64,000 nt of DNA from Sphingomonas taxi. Its GTDB lineage: Bacteria > Pseudomonadota > Alphaproteobacteria > Sphingomonadales > Sphingomonadaceae. Below the pieces are notes generated by a model. That model was not told the origin of the DNA. It saw nothing but the letters and a program-made list of their open reading frames with translations, and did not search any database. The DNA lies in NCBI RefSeq assembly GCF_000764535.1, contig NZ_CP009571.1, forward strand, positions 2,165,001 to 2,229,000, written 5' to 3'. Below are positions 16,907 through 23,911 of this stretch, piece after piece. Each line of letters starts with the position of its first letter. The first letter of the stretch is position 1. The translations under genes were made by a program, and so were the position numbers.

Positions 16907-19498
16907 GTGGACCGTTGGGAGGAAAGCGGATTTGATCGCAAAGACTTGGTCGAAGTCGACTCGGCATGTCGCGAAGAACCGCCGATCGATCCGGCTGCCA
17001 TCCGCGCCGCGGTCGCCCGCGCCGTCGCCGGGCTCGACACCGGACTGCCGCTCAGCACGGTCCTGAGCCGCGCGCGCATCGGCCTGCTGCACCGCGACCG
17101 CCGCCACCGCGTGCTCACGGTCAACGACCGGTTCTGCGAACTCGTCGGGCGCCGCGCGGCCGAACTGACCGGCCTGTCGATCGACGCGTTCCTCCACCCC
17201 GAGGATCTGCCCGGCGTCCTCGCCACCTACGACGATCATCGCGCGCGCTCGACGCCGTTCGAGGTCGAGGCCCGCTTCATCCGGCCGGACGGCAGCGCCT
17301 TGTGGTGCGACATCAATGTTTCGTTCGTCTGCGACGCCGCCGGCACCGCGATGTCGACGATCACGATCGCGCAGGACATCTCCGCCCGCCGCGCCGCCGA
17401 GGAGCGGCTGCGCGAGAGCGAGGAACATTACCGCCACACCGTCGAACTCAACCCGCAGATCACCTGGACGGCCGGCCCCGACGGCCTCGTCGAGACGGTC
17501 AGCTCGCGCTGGAAGGCGGTGACCGGCGGCGCGGCGGGCGACGCGATGGGAACGCGCTGGCTGAGCGCGCTCCATCCCGAGGATCGCGCGCCGACGATGT
17601 CGGCATGGCGGGCCTCGGTGGCGACCGGAAGGGCGATCGACCTCGAATACCGGCTGCGATCCCCCGACGGCGACTATCGCTGGTTCCGCTCGCGCGCGAC
17701 CGCCCGGCGCGACGAATCCGGCGCGACGATCCGCTGGTACGGGACGCTGGAGGACATCCACGATCGCAAGCTGACCGAACGCGCGCTGCGCGACAGCGAG
17801 CGGCGCTTCCGCCTCGCCGCGCATGCCGCCGGGCTCGGCATCTGGGACTATGATGCGACCTCGGGCCAGCGCCAATGGTCGGACGAGCTCAAGGCGATGC
17901 TCGGCCTGCCGCTCGACGCCGCCGCGTCGGTGCCGGTCGCGCTTGATCTGGTCGTTCCCGAGGATCGCCACCGCCTGCAGGCGCTGATCGCCGCGGTCGA
18001 CGCCGGCGACGGCAGCCATCGCTTCGACACCATCCTGCGCATCCACCGCGCCGACACCGGCGAGGAACGCTGGATCAGGACCGGCGGCTGGCGGATCGAG
18101 GCGCCGTCGGGCAAGCTCAGCCGCGTCCTCGTCACCACCCGCGACGTCACCGAGGAGCGCACCGCCGAAGAGCGTATCCGCTTCGCCGCGCACCACGACG
18201 CGCTCACCGGCCTGCCCAATCGCGCCAAATTCGGCGAGCGGCTCGAGGCGGCGATCGCGCAGGCACGCGCGGCGGGCGGCGAGGTCACGCTGGTGCTGCT
18301 CGACGTCGACGACCTCAAGGAGACCAACGACACGATCGGCCATGACGCCGGCGATGTCGTGCTGCGCACGCTCGGCGAACGGCTGCATCGCGCGCTCGGC
18401 GCGGGTTGCACGCTGGCACGGCTCGGTGGCGACGAATTCGCCGCGGTGATCGCGAGCCACGGCGACGCGCCGACGGTGATCGACCGCGTCCGCACCGCGC
18501 TGCACGCCGTGCGCGAGCCGCTGTCGCACGAGGGCCGCATCCTCGATTGCCAGGCGACCGCCGGCGGCTCGCTGTTCCCCACGCATGGCGAGACCGCTGC
18601 CGAACTGCTCAAGGCGGCGGACATCGCGCTCTATGCCGCCAAGGCGCAATATCGTGGCGGGTTGCTGATGTTCGAACCGCCGATGCGCGCCGACCTGCAA
18701 CGCCGCTCGTCGATGCTCAGCATCGCGCGCGACGTGATCCGCGACGACCGGATCCTGCCATATTACCAGCCCAAGGTGGCACTGGACACCGGGCGGGTGT
18801 GCGGGTTCGAGGCGCTGCTGCGCTGGCAGCATCCGACCTTCGGCCCGCAGGCGCCCGCGACGATCTGCGCGGCGTTCGAGGATTTCGAGCTGGCGCTGGG
18901 GCTGAGCGAGCGGATGCTCGGTGCGATCGTCGGCGACATGCGCCGCTGGCTCGATGCCGGGCTCGATTTCGGGCGGATCGCCTTCAACCTGTCGCCGGCG
19001 GAATTCCGCCGCGACGACCTCACCGACCGCATCCTCGGCCGCCTGGAGCGGGCCGGCGTGCCGTTCGACCGGCTCGAGCTAGAAGTGACCGAGACGGTGT
19101 TCGTCGGTCGCGGCGCCGAATGCGTCGCGACGATGCTGGAGACGTTCAGCCGTGCCGGCGTGCATATCGCCCTCGACGATTTCGGCACCGGCTATGCCTC
19201 GCTGACCCACCTCAAGGCGTTTCCGGTCCATACTATCAAGATCGACCGCAGCTTCATCAGCCATATCGACCGGGACGCGGGCGATGCGGCAATCGTCGAT
19301 GCGGTGGTGGCGCTGGGCCATCGCCTCGGCATGACCGTGGTTGCCGAGGGGATCGAGACCGAGGATCAGGCGCGCTACCTGCTCGGTCAGGGCTGCGACG
19401 TCGGTCAGGGCTTCTGGTTCGGCCACAGCGTCCCGCGCGACGAGGTGGCGGCGATGCTGCACCGCCGCCACCCGATCCCGCGCGCGGCGCTGGCGTAA
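16907..19498 (+). CDS. PAS-PAS-PAS-GGDEF-EAL cyclic-di-GMP enzyme
   Basis: 863-residue soluble c-di-GMP protein starting at a GTG with AAGGA 8 nt upstream. Three PAS/PAC-like units (about 45-165, 170-290, 295-415) end in typical linkers (TIAQDISARRAAEERL, GTLEDIHDRKLTERAL, TTRDVTEERTAEERI). The cyclase domain has HDALTGLPNRAKF and an intact RLGGDEFAAV; I see no RxxD inhibition site before it. The phosphodiesterase domain has GFEALLRW, NLSPAEFRR, LEVTETVF, LDDFGTGYASLTHLKAF, KIDRSFI and AEGIETEDQ, so both halves look competent. The PAS ligand is unknown. No transmembrane segment is visible. Ninety-six base pairs separate it from the halogenase operon, so it may have its own promoter. Confidence 0.93.
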   Translation: MDRWEESGFDRKDLVEVDSACREEPPIDPAAIRAAVARAVAGLDTGLPLSTVLSRARIGLLHRDRRHRVLTVNDRFCELVGRRAAELTGLSIDAFLHPEDLPGVLATYDDHRARSTPFEVEARFIRPDGSALWCDINVSFVCDAAGTAMSTITIAQDISARRAAEERLRESEEHYRHTVELNPQITWTAGPDGLVETVSSRWKAVTGGAAGDAMGTRWLSALHPEDRAPTMSAWRASVATGRAIDLEYRLRSPDGDYRWFRSRATARRDESGATIRWYGTLEDIHDRKLTERALRDSERRFRLAAHAAGLGIWDYDATSGQRQWSDELKAMLGLPLDAAASVPVALDLVVPEDRHRLQALIAAVDAGDGSHRFDTILRIHRADTGEERWIRTGGWRIEAPSGKLSRVLVTTRDVTEERTAEERIRFAAHHDALTGLPNRAKFGERLEAAIAQARAAGGEVTLVLLDVDDLKETNDTIGHDAGDVVLRTLGERLHRALGAGCTLARLGGDEFAAVIASHGDAPTVIDRVRTALHAVREPLSHEGRILDCQATAGGSLFPTHGETAAELLKAADIALYAAKAQYRGGLLMFEPPMRADLQRRSSMLSIARDVIRDDRILPYYQPKVALDTGRVCGFEALLRWQHPTFGPQAPATICAAFEDFELALGLSERMLGAIVGDMRRWLDAGLDFGRIAFNLSPAEFRRDDLTDRILGRLERAGVPFDRLELEVTETVFVGRGAECVATMLETFSRAGVHIALDDFGTGYASLTHLKAFPVHTIKIDRSFISHIDRDAGDAAIVDAVVALGHRLGMTVVAEGIETEDQARYLLGQGCDVGQGFWFGHSVPRDEVAAMLHRRHPIPRAALA

Positions 19499-19501
19499 GC
19501 G

Positions 19502-19534
19502 AAAACGGGAGCGGGCGCGAACCGCCCGCTCCCG
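19502..19534 (-). terminator. Intrinsic terminator of the DUF3597 gene
   Basis: A perfect 12-bp stem, CGGGAGCGGGCG (19506-19517) with its complement at 19523-19534 and a 5-nt loop, sits between convergent stops. Read on the minus strand the stem is followed by TTTTC, so it best serves the DUF3597 gene; the stem could also end the GGDEF-EAL transcript. Confidence 0.75.
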
Positions 19535-19543
19535 CCCGTCCGG

Positions 19544-19954
19544 TCAGCCGCGCAGGCTGTCGGGAACGATGCCGCCATTCTCGGCGAGCTTCGCCATCAC
19601 CGCGCGATGCAGCGCGATGTTCTGCTCGGCGCTGCCGTCGTCACCCGCGTGCACGCCCAGCTCCTGTCCCAGTTCCTTGCGCGCGGCGAGGCTGGAATCG
19701 AGGTCGAGCAGCTTGAGCAGGTCGACGATCGACGACTGATAGTTGCCGCCGCCGTTCTTCATCGTCGCCATTTCCGACAGCACCGCGCCGACGTCGACCG
19801 GCTGGGCGGGCGCTTCCGGTGCAGCGGCGGGCGCGGCGGTCGGTGCAGGCTTCGGCGTCGGTGCCGCCTGCGTGGTCTGCGGCGCGGCGGGGGCCGGCGC
19901 GGCATCCTGCTTGTGGTGGAAGATCTTGCCCATGATGTTGCCGAAAATGCTCAA
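19544..19954 (-). CDS. DUF3597 domain protein
   Basis: 136 residues. The start is a TTG at 19954, supported by AGGAGA 7 nt upstream and by the resulting N-terminus (M)SIFGNIMGKIFHHKQ, which is how DUF3597 proteins begin; the first in-frame ATG (19930) would remove the conserved start. A proline/alanine-rich linker (about 20-55) leads to the conserved C-terminal domain with VDVGAVLSEMATMKNGGG, SSIVDLLKLLDLDSSLAAR and ELGQELGVHAGDDGSAEQN. The domain resembles LysM-associated or periplasmic stress modules, but I know no confirmed function. It is divergent from the DUF4142 lipoprotein gene. Confidence 0.8.
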   Translation of the reverse strand: MSIFGNIMGKIFHHKQDAAPAPAAPQTTQAAPTPKPAPTAAPAAAPEAPAQPVDVGAVLSEMATMKNGGGNYQSSIVDLLKLLDLDSSLAARKELGQELGVHAGDDGSAEQNIALHRAVMAKLAENGGIVPDSLRG

Positions 19955-20075
19955 CGCGTGTCTCCTGTGGGTGGGGATGAGACATGCAACGTCGGGCCGC
20001 CCGGAACGCTCCCCGCGGAAAGCGGAACGCCTCGCAACACCCGGACGTTCAGGCCGCGCAACGAGGGAGATACAG

Positions 20076-20666
20076 ATGCTCAGAAAAACCATGGTGATCC
20101 TGTCGGCATCGGCGCTGGCGCTCGCCGCCTGCGGCCAGAAGACCGGAACGACCGCCGCGAACGACACCGCGCTCGCGACCAACGACACGACGGCGTTCGA
20201 CGCGAACACGGCCGGCACCGCCAACGCCGTCGCTCCCGCGACCGGCGGTCAGGCCTTCGTCAACTCGGCGGCGGCAAGCGACGCGTTCGAGATCGCGACG
20301 TCCAAGCTTGCGCTCGACAACAGCAGCTCGGCGGCGGTCAAGAAATACGCCAACCAGATGATCACCGCGCACACTGCCTCGACGGACAAGCTCAAGGCGA
20401 CCACCGCCGGCCTGACCCCGGCGCTGACTCCCGATCCGAAGCTCAGCGCCGAGCAGCAGACGATCGTCGATTCGCTGAAGACCAAGAAGGGCGCCGATTT
20501 CGACGCGGCCTACATCACCGCCCAGCAGTCGGGTCATCAGCAGACGCTCGACCTGCTCCGCGGTTACGCCGCGACCGGCGACGTGCCGGCACTCAAGACC
20601 TTCGCGACCGGCCTCGTCCCGACCGTGACCGCGCATCTCAACATGGCCAAGGGCCTCAAGTCCTGA
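20076..20666 (+). CDS. DUF4142 putative lipoprotein
   Basis: 196 residues with GGGAG 8 nt before the ATG. The N-terminus is a lipoprotein signal with lipobox LAACG, followed by a Thr/Ala/Asn-rich linker. The rest is the helical DUF4142 domain: QAFVNSAAASDAFEIATSKL, KKYANQMITAHTASTDKLKA and LDLLRGYAATGDVPALKTFA. DUF4142 has a ferritin-like four-helix look and is common in exported proteins of alphaproteobacteria, often stress-induced; its activity is unknown. A strong intrinsic terminator follows. Confidence 0.85.
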   Translation: MLRKTMVILSASALALAACGQKTGTTAANDTALATNDTTAFDANTAGTANAVAPATGGQAFVNSAAASDAFEIATSKLALDNSSSAAVKKYANQMITAHTASTDKLKATTAGLTPALTPDPKLSAEQQTIVDSLKTKKGADFDAAYITAQQSGHQQTLDLLRGYAATGDVPALKTFATGLVPTVTAHLNMAKGLKS

Positions 20667-20715
20667 TGCGACGCGCGGCCGGGCGATTCGGCCGCGCTAC
20701 CGCACCGAACGAGAA

Positions 20716-20747
20716 GGGGCGCCGGCTGTTGCCGACGCCCCTTTTTC
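20716..20747 (+). terminator. Intrinsic terminator after the DUF4142 gene
   Basis: GGGGCGCCGGC and GCCGACGCCCC form an 11-bp stem (one C/A mismatch) around a TGTT loop, followed by TTTTT. It ends 21 nt before the convergent stop of the CsbD gene. Confidence 0.85.
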
Positions 20748-20768
20748 CTATGCGATGCCGACCGGCGA

Positions 20769-21062
20769 TTACGCCGAGGTCTTGCCGCGCAGCGTGTTCA
20801 GGATCGCGAGACCGACCACACCGGCAAGCGCGGCTGCCGCGAACGGACGCTCATTGGCGAACTTGCGCGCCTTGTCGGCGAGCGGCGCGGCATTCTTGGC
20901 GACGGTTTCCTTCGTATCGCCGAAGGTCTTCTGCACCTTGCCGCTGATCTGATCGACCACGCCGGCGTTCTGCGTCTCGGTGTCGCCGGTCGCCTTGCCC
21001 AGGCCTTCCTTCAGCTTGCCGGTGAGATCGCCCGCGGTACCTTCGATCTGATCCTGGTTCAT
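20769..21062 (-). CDS. CsbD family protein with C-terminal hydrophobic segment
   Basis: 97 residues starting MNQDQIEGTAGDLTGKLKEG, the standard CsbD opening; AGGAG lies 8 nt upstream. The CsbD core (about 1-60, rich in Gly, Thr, Lys) is followed by PLADKARKFANERPFAAA and a glycine-rich hydrophobic helix, AALAGVVGLAIL, ending in basic residues. The tail resembles the membrane anchor of DUF883/ElaB-type proteins, so this CsbD may be tethered to the inner membrane. CsbD proteins are general-stress proteins of unknown mechanism. It is flanked by other stress-type small genes. Confidence 0.85.
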   Translation of the reverse strand: MNQDQIEGTAGDLTGKLKEGLGKATGDTETQNAGVVDQISGKVQKTFGDTKETVAKNAAPLADKARKFANERPFAAAALAGVVGLAILNTLRGKTSA

Positions 21063-21142
21063 GTGCTTCGCTCCTGTTGAATGATGACGCCGACCAACGC
21101 GCAGACACCCGAGTGTTTCCGCATGTGCGAAATGAACCTGGT

Positions 21143-21523
21143 TCAGCGCGGGTGCCGGCGGGCGAGCGCGATGCCGGCGAGGTTCTTCGATCGGCCGACA
21201 TGGCGGACGTGGACGCGCGCGAAGCCCGCGGTCGCGGCGCGATAGGCGGCGAGGTGCGGCTGCAATTGCGGGCTGCGGCAGCGCCAGCGGCCCAGCGCCT
21301 GTTCGACGATCGTGCGCGCATCGCCGACGAACACCGCATCCGCGGCCCCCGCCGCCACCGCGATCTCGACCGCATAGAGCAACGCCAGCCATTCCGCGGT
21401 GCAATTGTCGCCGGGACCGAGATCGTCACGGATATGGGTGCGCCCGCCGCTCACCACCGCAATCTCCATCCGGTCGGGATTGGGCCGCGATCCTCCGTCG
21501 AAGTACAGCGTCATGCGGTCCAT
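21143..21523 (-). CDS. RNase H-fold protein (ribonuclease HI-like)
   Basis: 126 residues. The ATG at 21523 opens (M)DRMTLYFDGGSRPNP, the first strand of the RNase H fold with Asp9. The second acidic residue is Glu44 in NCTAEWLALL and the third Asp68 in VFVGDART. At the end, where RNase HI normally has NxxAD, this protein has NLAGIALA, so the fourth acidic position appears to be Gly117. Three of four metal ligands are kept. Candidate roles are RNA-DNA hybrid cleavage or a reverse-transcriptase-like-domain protein of unknown job; the missing residue lowers confidence in activity. It lies 80 bp upstream of the CsbD gene and just downstream of the esterase gene. Confidence 0.72.
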   Translation of the reverse strand: MDRMTLYFDGGSRPNPDRMEIAVVSGGRTHIRDDLGPGDNCTAEWLALLYAVEIAVAAGAADAVFVGDARTIVEQALGRWRCRSPQLQPHLAAYRAATAGFARVHVRHVGRSKNLAGIALARRHPR

Positions 21524-21561
21524 CGGCCTCTCCTCGCCCGACGCCTTTGCGAAGGCAAGCG

Positions 21562-22158
21562 TCAGGCCGCCGCCCGTGCCGCCGATCGCAGCGCCGCCGT
21601 GACCGCGGGTGCGACCGCGTCGACGACGAGACCGATCGCGCGGGCATTGGGATGGATGCGATCCGCCAGCGTCATCGCGGGATGGCCGAGCACCCCGGCG
21701 GGAAAGAAGGCGCAGGTCGCCGCACCATGCTGCCGCGCCGCCGCGGCATGGATGCCGGCATAGCCCCGCGTCCGTTCGGCGAACAGCGCGGGCGGCTCGA
21801 TCGTCGTCATCAATACGGCAATGCCGCAACGGGCGAACTCGATCAGCATCGCGTCGAGGTTGGCGCGCAGCCGCGCAGGCGCGATGCCCCGCAGCACGTC
21901 GTTGGCGCCGATCTGCACGACGGCGAGATCGGGCCGGCGCGACAGCCCGGCGAGCGTTCGCGGCAGCCGTGCGAGCGCATCCTGCGACGTGTCACCCGAC
22001 CGCCCCGCCGCGATCACCGCCGCATCGGGCCAGTCGCTACGCAGCGCCCGTTCGAGCCGGGCGGGAAAGGCGTCGGCGGCCGCAAGGCCATAACCGGCGA
22101 TCAGGCTGTCGCCATAGGCCAGCAGCAGGGGATCGGCAGTGGCCGGCGAACGCGTCAT
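21562..22158 (-). CDS. GDSL/SGNH esterase, TesA-like (paralogue 1)
   Basis: 198 residues, cytosolic by appearance (no signal peptide). Block I LLAYGDSLIAGYGL has the catalytic Ser, block II AAGRSGDTSQDALARL the oxyanion Gly, block III VVQIGANDVLRG the Asn, and block V LADRIHPNARA the Asp-His pair. All SGNH residues are present. It resembles arylesterase/TesA lipases, the same family as the lipoprotein esterase at 27087-27794. The RNase H-like gene starts 38 bp downstream on the same strand, so the two may be co-transcribed. Substrate unknown. Confidence 0.85.
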   Translation of the reverse strand: MTRSPATADPLLLAYGDSLIAGYGLAAADAFPARLERALRSDWPDAAVIAAGRSGDTSQDALARLPRTLAGLSRRPDLAVVQIGANDVLRGIAPARLRANLDAMLIEFARCGIAVLMTTIEPPALFAERTRGYAGIHAAAARQHGAATCAFFPAGVLGHPAMTLADRIHPNARAIGLVVDAVAPAVTAALRSAARAAA

Positions 22159-22260
22159 CGATTGTCCTCGGAAGTCGCCGGCAATGTAGGGCGAGCCGAC
22201 GATCTTTCCACCACGCACCAAGGACTTGCGACGCCCGGCGGGCTGGTGCGTTGGACCCCG

Positions 22261-22584
22261 ATGCGCGATGCCGACCCTCCCACGACCCCCGATGGCCGTT
22301 ATATCGTGGTGCGCGGACGCCTGTGGCGCCGCACCAATCCCGCGCTCGGCGAGGATCGTCGCGCGGCACTGGTCCACGATCTGATGCAGGCCCGCCGCGA
22401 CGTCGGCACCGCGTTGCGCGCCGGGGATGCCGCCGGCGAGCGCGACGCCCGCCGCCGTGTCGACGCCGCCAAACAGGCGCTCGGCGAGCGCGGCCCGGTG
22501 TGGTGGGACGATGGCGCGCCCGATCTCAACCGCCACATGGCGGAGAACACGCCCTATGCCGCCTGGTTCGAGGCCCTGCCGTGA
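22261..22584 (+). CDS. Small unknown protein coupled to the radical SAM gene
   Basis: 107 residues, charged and soluble: TPDGRYIVVRGRLWRRTNP at the N-terminus, an Arg/Ala-rich helix (RRAALVHDLMQARRDVGTA, ERDARRRVDAAKQALGER), then GPVWWDDGAPDLNRHMAENT. I recognise no enzymatic motif. Its stop overlaps the GTG of the next gene in GTGA, so the pair is translationally coupled. I recall homologous short proteins beside photolyase-like genes in other sphingomonads, which I cannot verify here. No clear ribosome binding site precedes the ATG; an upstream GTG at 22246 is also possible. Confidence 0.7.
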   Translation: MRDADPPTTPDGRYIVVRGRLWRRTNPALGEDRRAALVHDLMQARRDVGTALRAGDAAGERDARRRVDAAKQALGERGPVWWDDGAPDLNRHMAENTPYAAWFEALP

Positions 22585-23651
22585 GCGAGACCCGGCCGAC
22601 GCGTCCGTGGCTGCCGCGGCGCGTCCTCATCACCCGCTCGGCGCTGGCATGGGAGCACGGCCAGGCCATCGCGGCGCGTGCGGAGGCGCTGGGTATTCCG
22701 GTCGAGCGGCTCGCCTCCGACCGGCTGGCGCTCGGCCTGCCCGACGATGCCGCCGCCGCTTATGCCGCCGCCAAGAAGACGCTGGCGGTGGTCGTCGCGC
22801 CGCCGGGCAAGCTGCGTCTGCAACCGATCGCGCCCTCCGCCGACTGGCGCGTCGATCTCGCCGAGGGTTGCCCGGCGCATTGCAGCTATTGCTATCTCGC
22901 GGGCTCGCTGAAGGGGCCGCCAATCACCCGCGCCTACGCCAATCTGCCCGCGATCGTCGCCGCGCTGCCGCACTATCTCGGCGAGGGCACGGTCACCTCG
23001 CGCTCCACAGCGCGCGCCGACGAAGGGACGACCTATGAGGCGAGCTGCTACACCGATCCGCTCGCGCTCGAACATCTCACCGGATCGCTGTCGGCGCTGA
23101 TTTCGGCGTTCGGGGCGTGGCAGGCGCCGGTGCAATTGCGCTTCACCACCAAGTTCGACGCGGTCGAGCCGTTGCTCGACCTCGATCATCAGGGCCGGAC
23201 GCGGATGCGCGCCTCGATCAACCCGGCGCGCTTCGCGCGGTTCGAGGGCGGGACGAGCCCGGTGGCGGCGCGGCTCGCCGCGCTCGCGCGAATGGGCCGC
23301 GCCGGCTATCCGATCGGCCTGACGATCGCACCGATCATCGCCGCCGAGGGGTGGGAGGCGGCCTATGGCGAACTGATCGCCCAAGCCGGCGACGCACTCG
23401 CCGACGTCACGACGGACTGCACGATCGAGCTGATCACGCATCGCTACACGCCGGGGTCGAAGGCGGTGCTCGACAGCTGGTATCCGTCCTCGAAGCTCGA
23501 CATGGGCGCGGAGAACCGCGTTGAGAAACAGACGAAGTTCGGCTCGCTCAAATACGTCTACGACGCCGGGACGATGGGAACGCTGAAACGCTTCTTCGCG
23601 GCGGAGGTCGCCCGGCACCTGCCGCAAGCCCGCATCCTCTACTGGACCTAA
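22581..23651 (+). CDS. Spore-photoproduct-lyase-family radical SAM protein
   Basis: 356 residues, GTG start overlapping the previous stop. The radical SAM cluster is EGCPAHCSYCYL (Cys97, Cys101, Cys104; CxxxCxxC). Further SPL-type features are EASCYTDPLALEHLTGSL, where a cysteine sits in the position of the conserved H-atom-donor cysteine of Bacillus SPL, LRFTTKFDAVEPLL, and the terminal LKYVYDAGTMGTLKRFF. Bacillus SPL reverts spore photoproduct (a thymine dimer) with S-adenosylmethionine. Here there are no spores, so the family may repair a similar thymine lesion or act on another substrate. An Fe-S cluster is expected. The coupled 107-residue protein is its likely partner. Confidence 0.85.
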   Translation: MSETRPTRPWLPRRVLITRSALAWEHGQAIAARAEALGIPVERLASDRLALGLPDDAAAAYAAAKKTLAVVVAPPGKLRLQPIAPSADWRVDLAEGCPAHCSYCYLAGSLKGPPITRAYANLPAIVAALPHYLGEGTVTSRSTARADEGTTYEASCYTDPLALEHLTGSLSALISAFGAWQAPVQLRFTTKFDAVEPLLDLDHQGRTRMRASINPARFARFEGGTSPVAARLAALARMGRAGYPIGLTIAPIIAAEGWEAAYGELIAQAGDALADVTTDCTIELITHRYTPGSKAVLDSWYPSSKLDMGAENRVEKQTKFGSLKYVYDAGTMGTLKRFFAAEVARHLPQARILYWT

Positions 23652-23724
23652 GTCCTCCCCCGTCAGGGCAGGGCTATCACATATGGCTGCGCTGATGAGG
23701 CTCGATCGGTTTCCTCGTCAGCTT

Positions 23725-23834
23725 CGTCACCCCGGACTCGTTCCGGGGTCCACCGGGCCGCAGGAGAACGGTGTCGAATCAAGCCTTTCTCCTCGCCGCC
23801 GCAGGGTGGACCCCGGAACAAGTCCGGGGTGACG
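23725..23834. repeat. Family A palindromic repeat, copy 3
   Basis: Arms at 23725-23754 and 23805-23834 in opposite orientation. The interior AAGCCTTTCTCCTCGCCG is shared with copy 4, so the repeated unit is the whole segment of about 110 bp. It lies between convergent genes (SPL-like and YbbP-like). Confidence 0.87.
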
Positions 23835-23911
23835 GGATGGGCGTGGAAGACGACAGGCTCGCACGCGCGTCCATATGCGATTGCCCTGCCCGCCAGGGGG
23901 AGGGATATACG

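Noticed and set aside
15797..18832. A 1011-codon antisense frame over the third halogenase and the GGDEF-EAL gene
   Set aside because: It spans two well-supported genes on the other strand and shows no domain; typical of GC-rich third-position bias.
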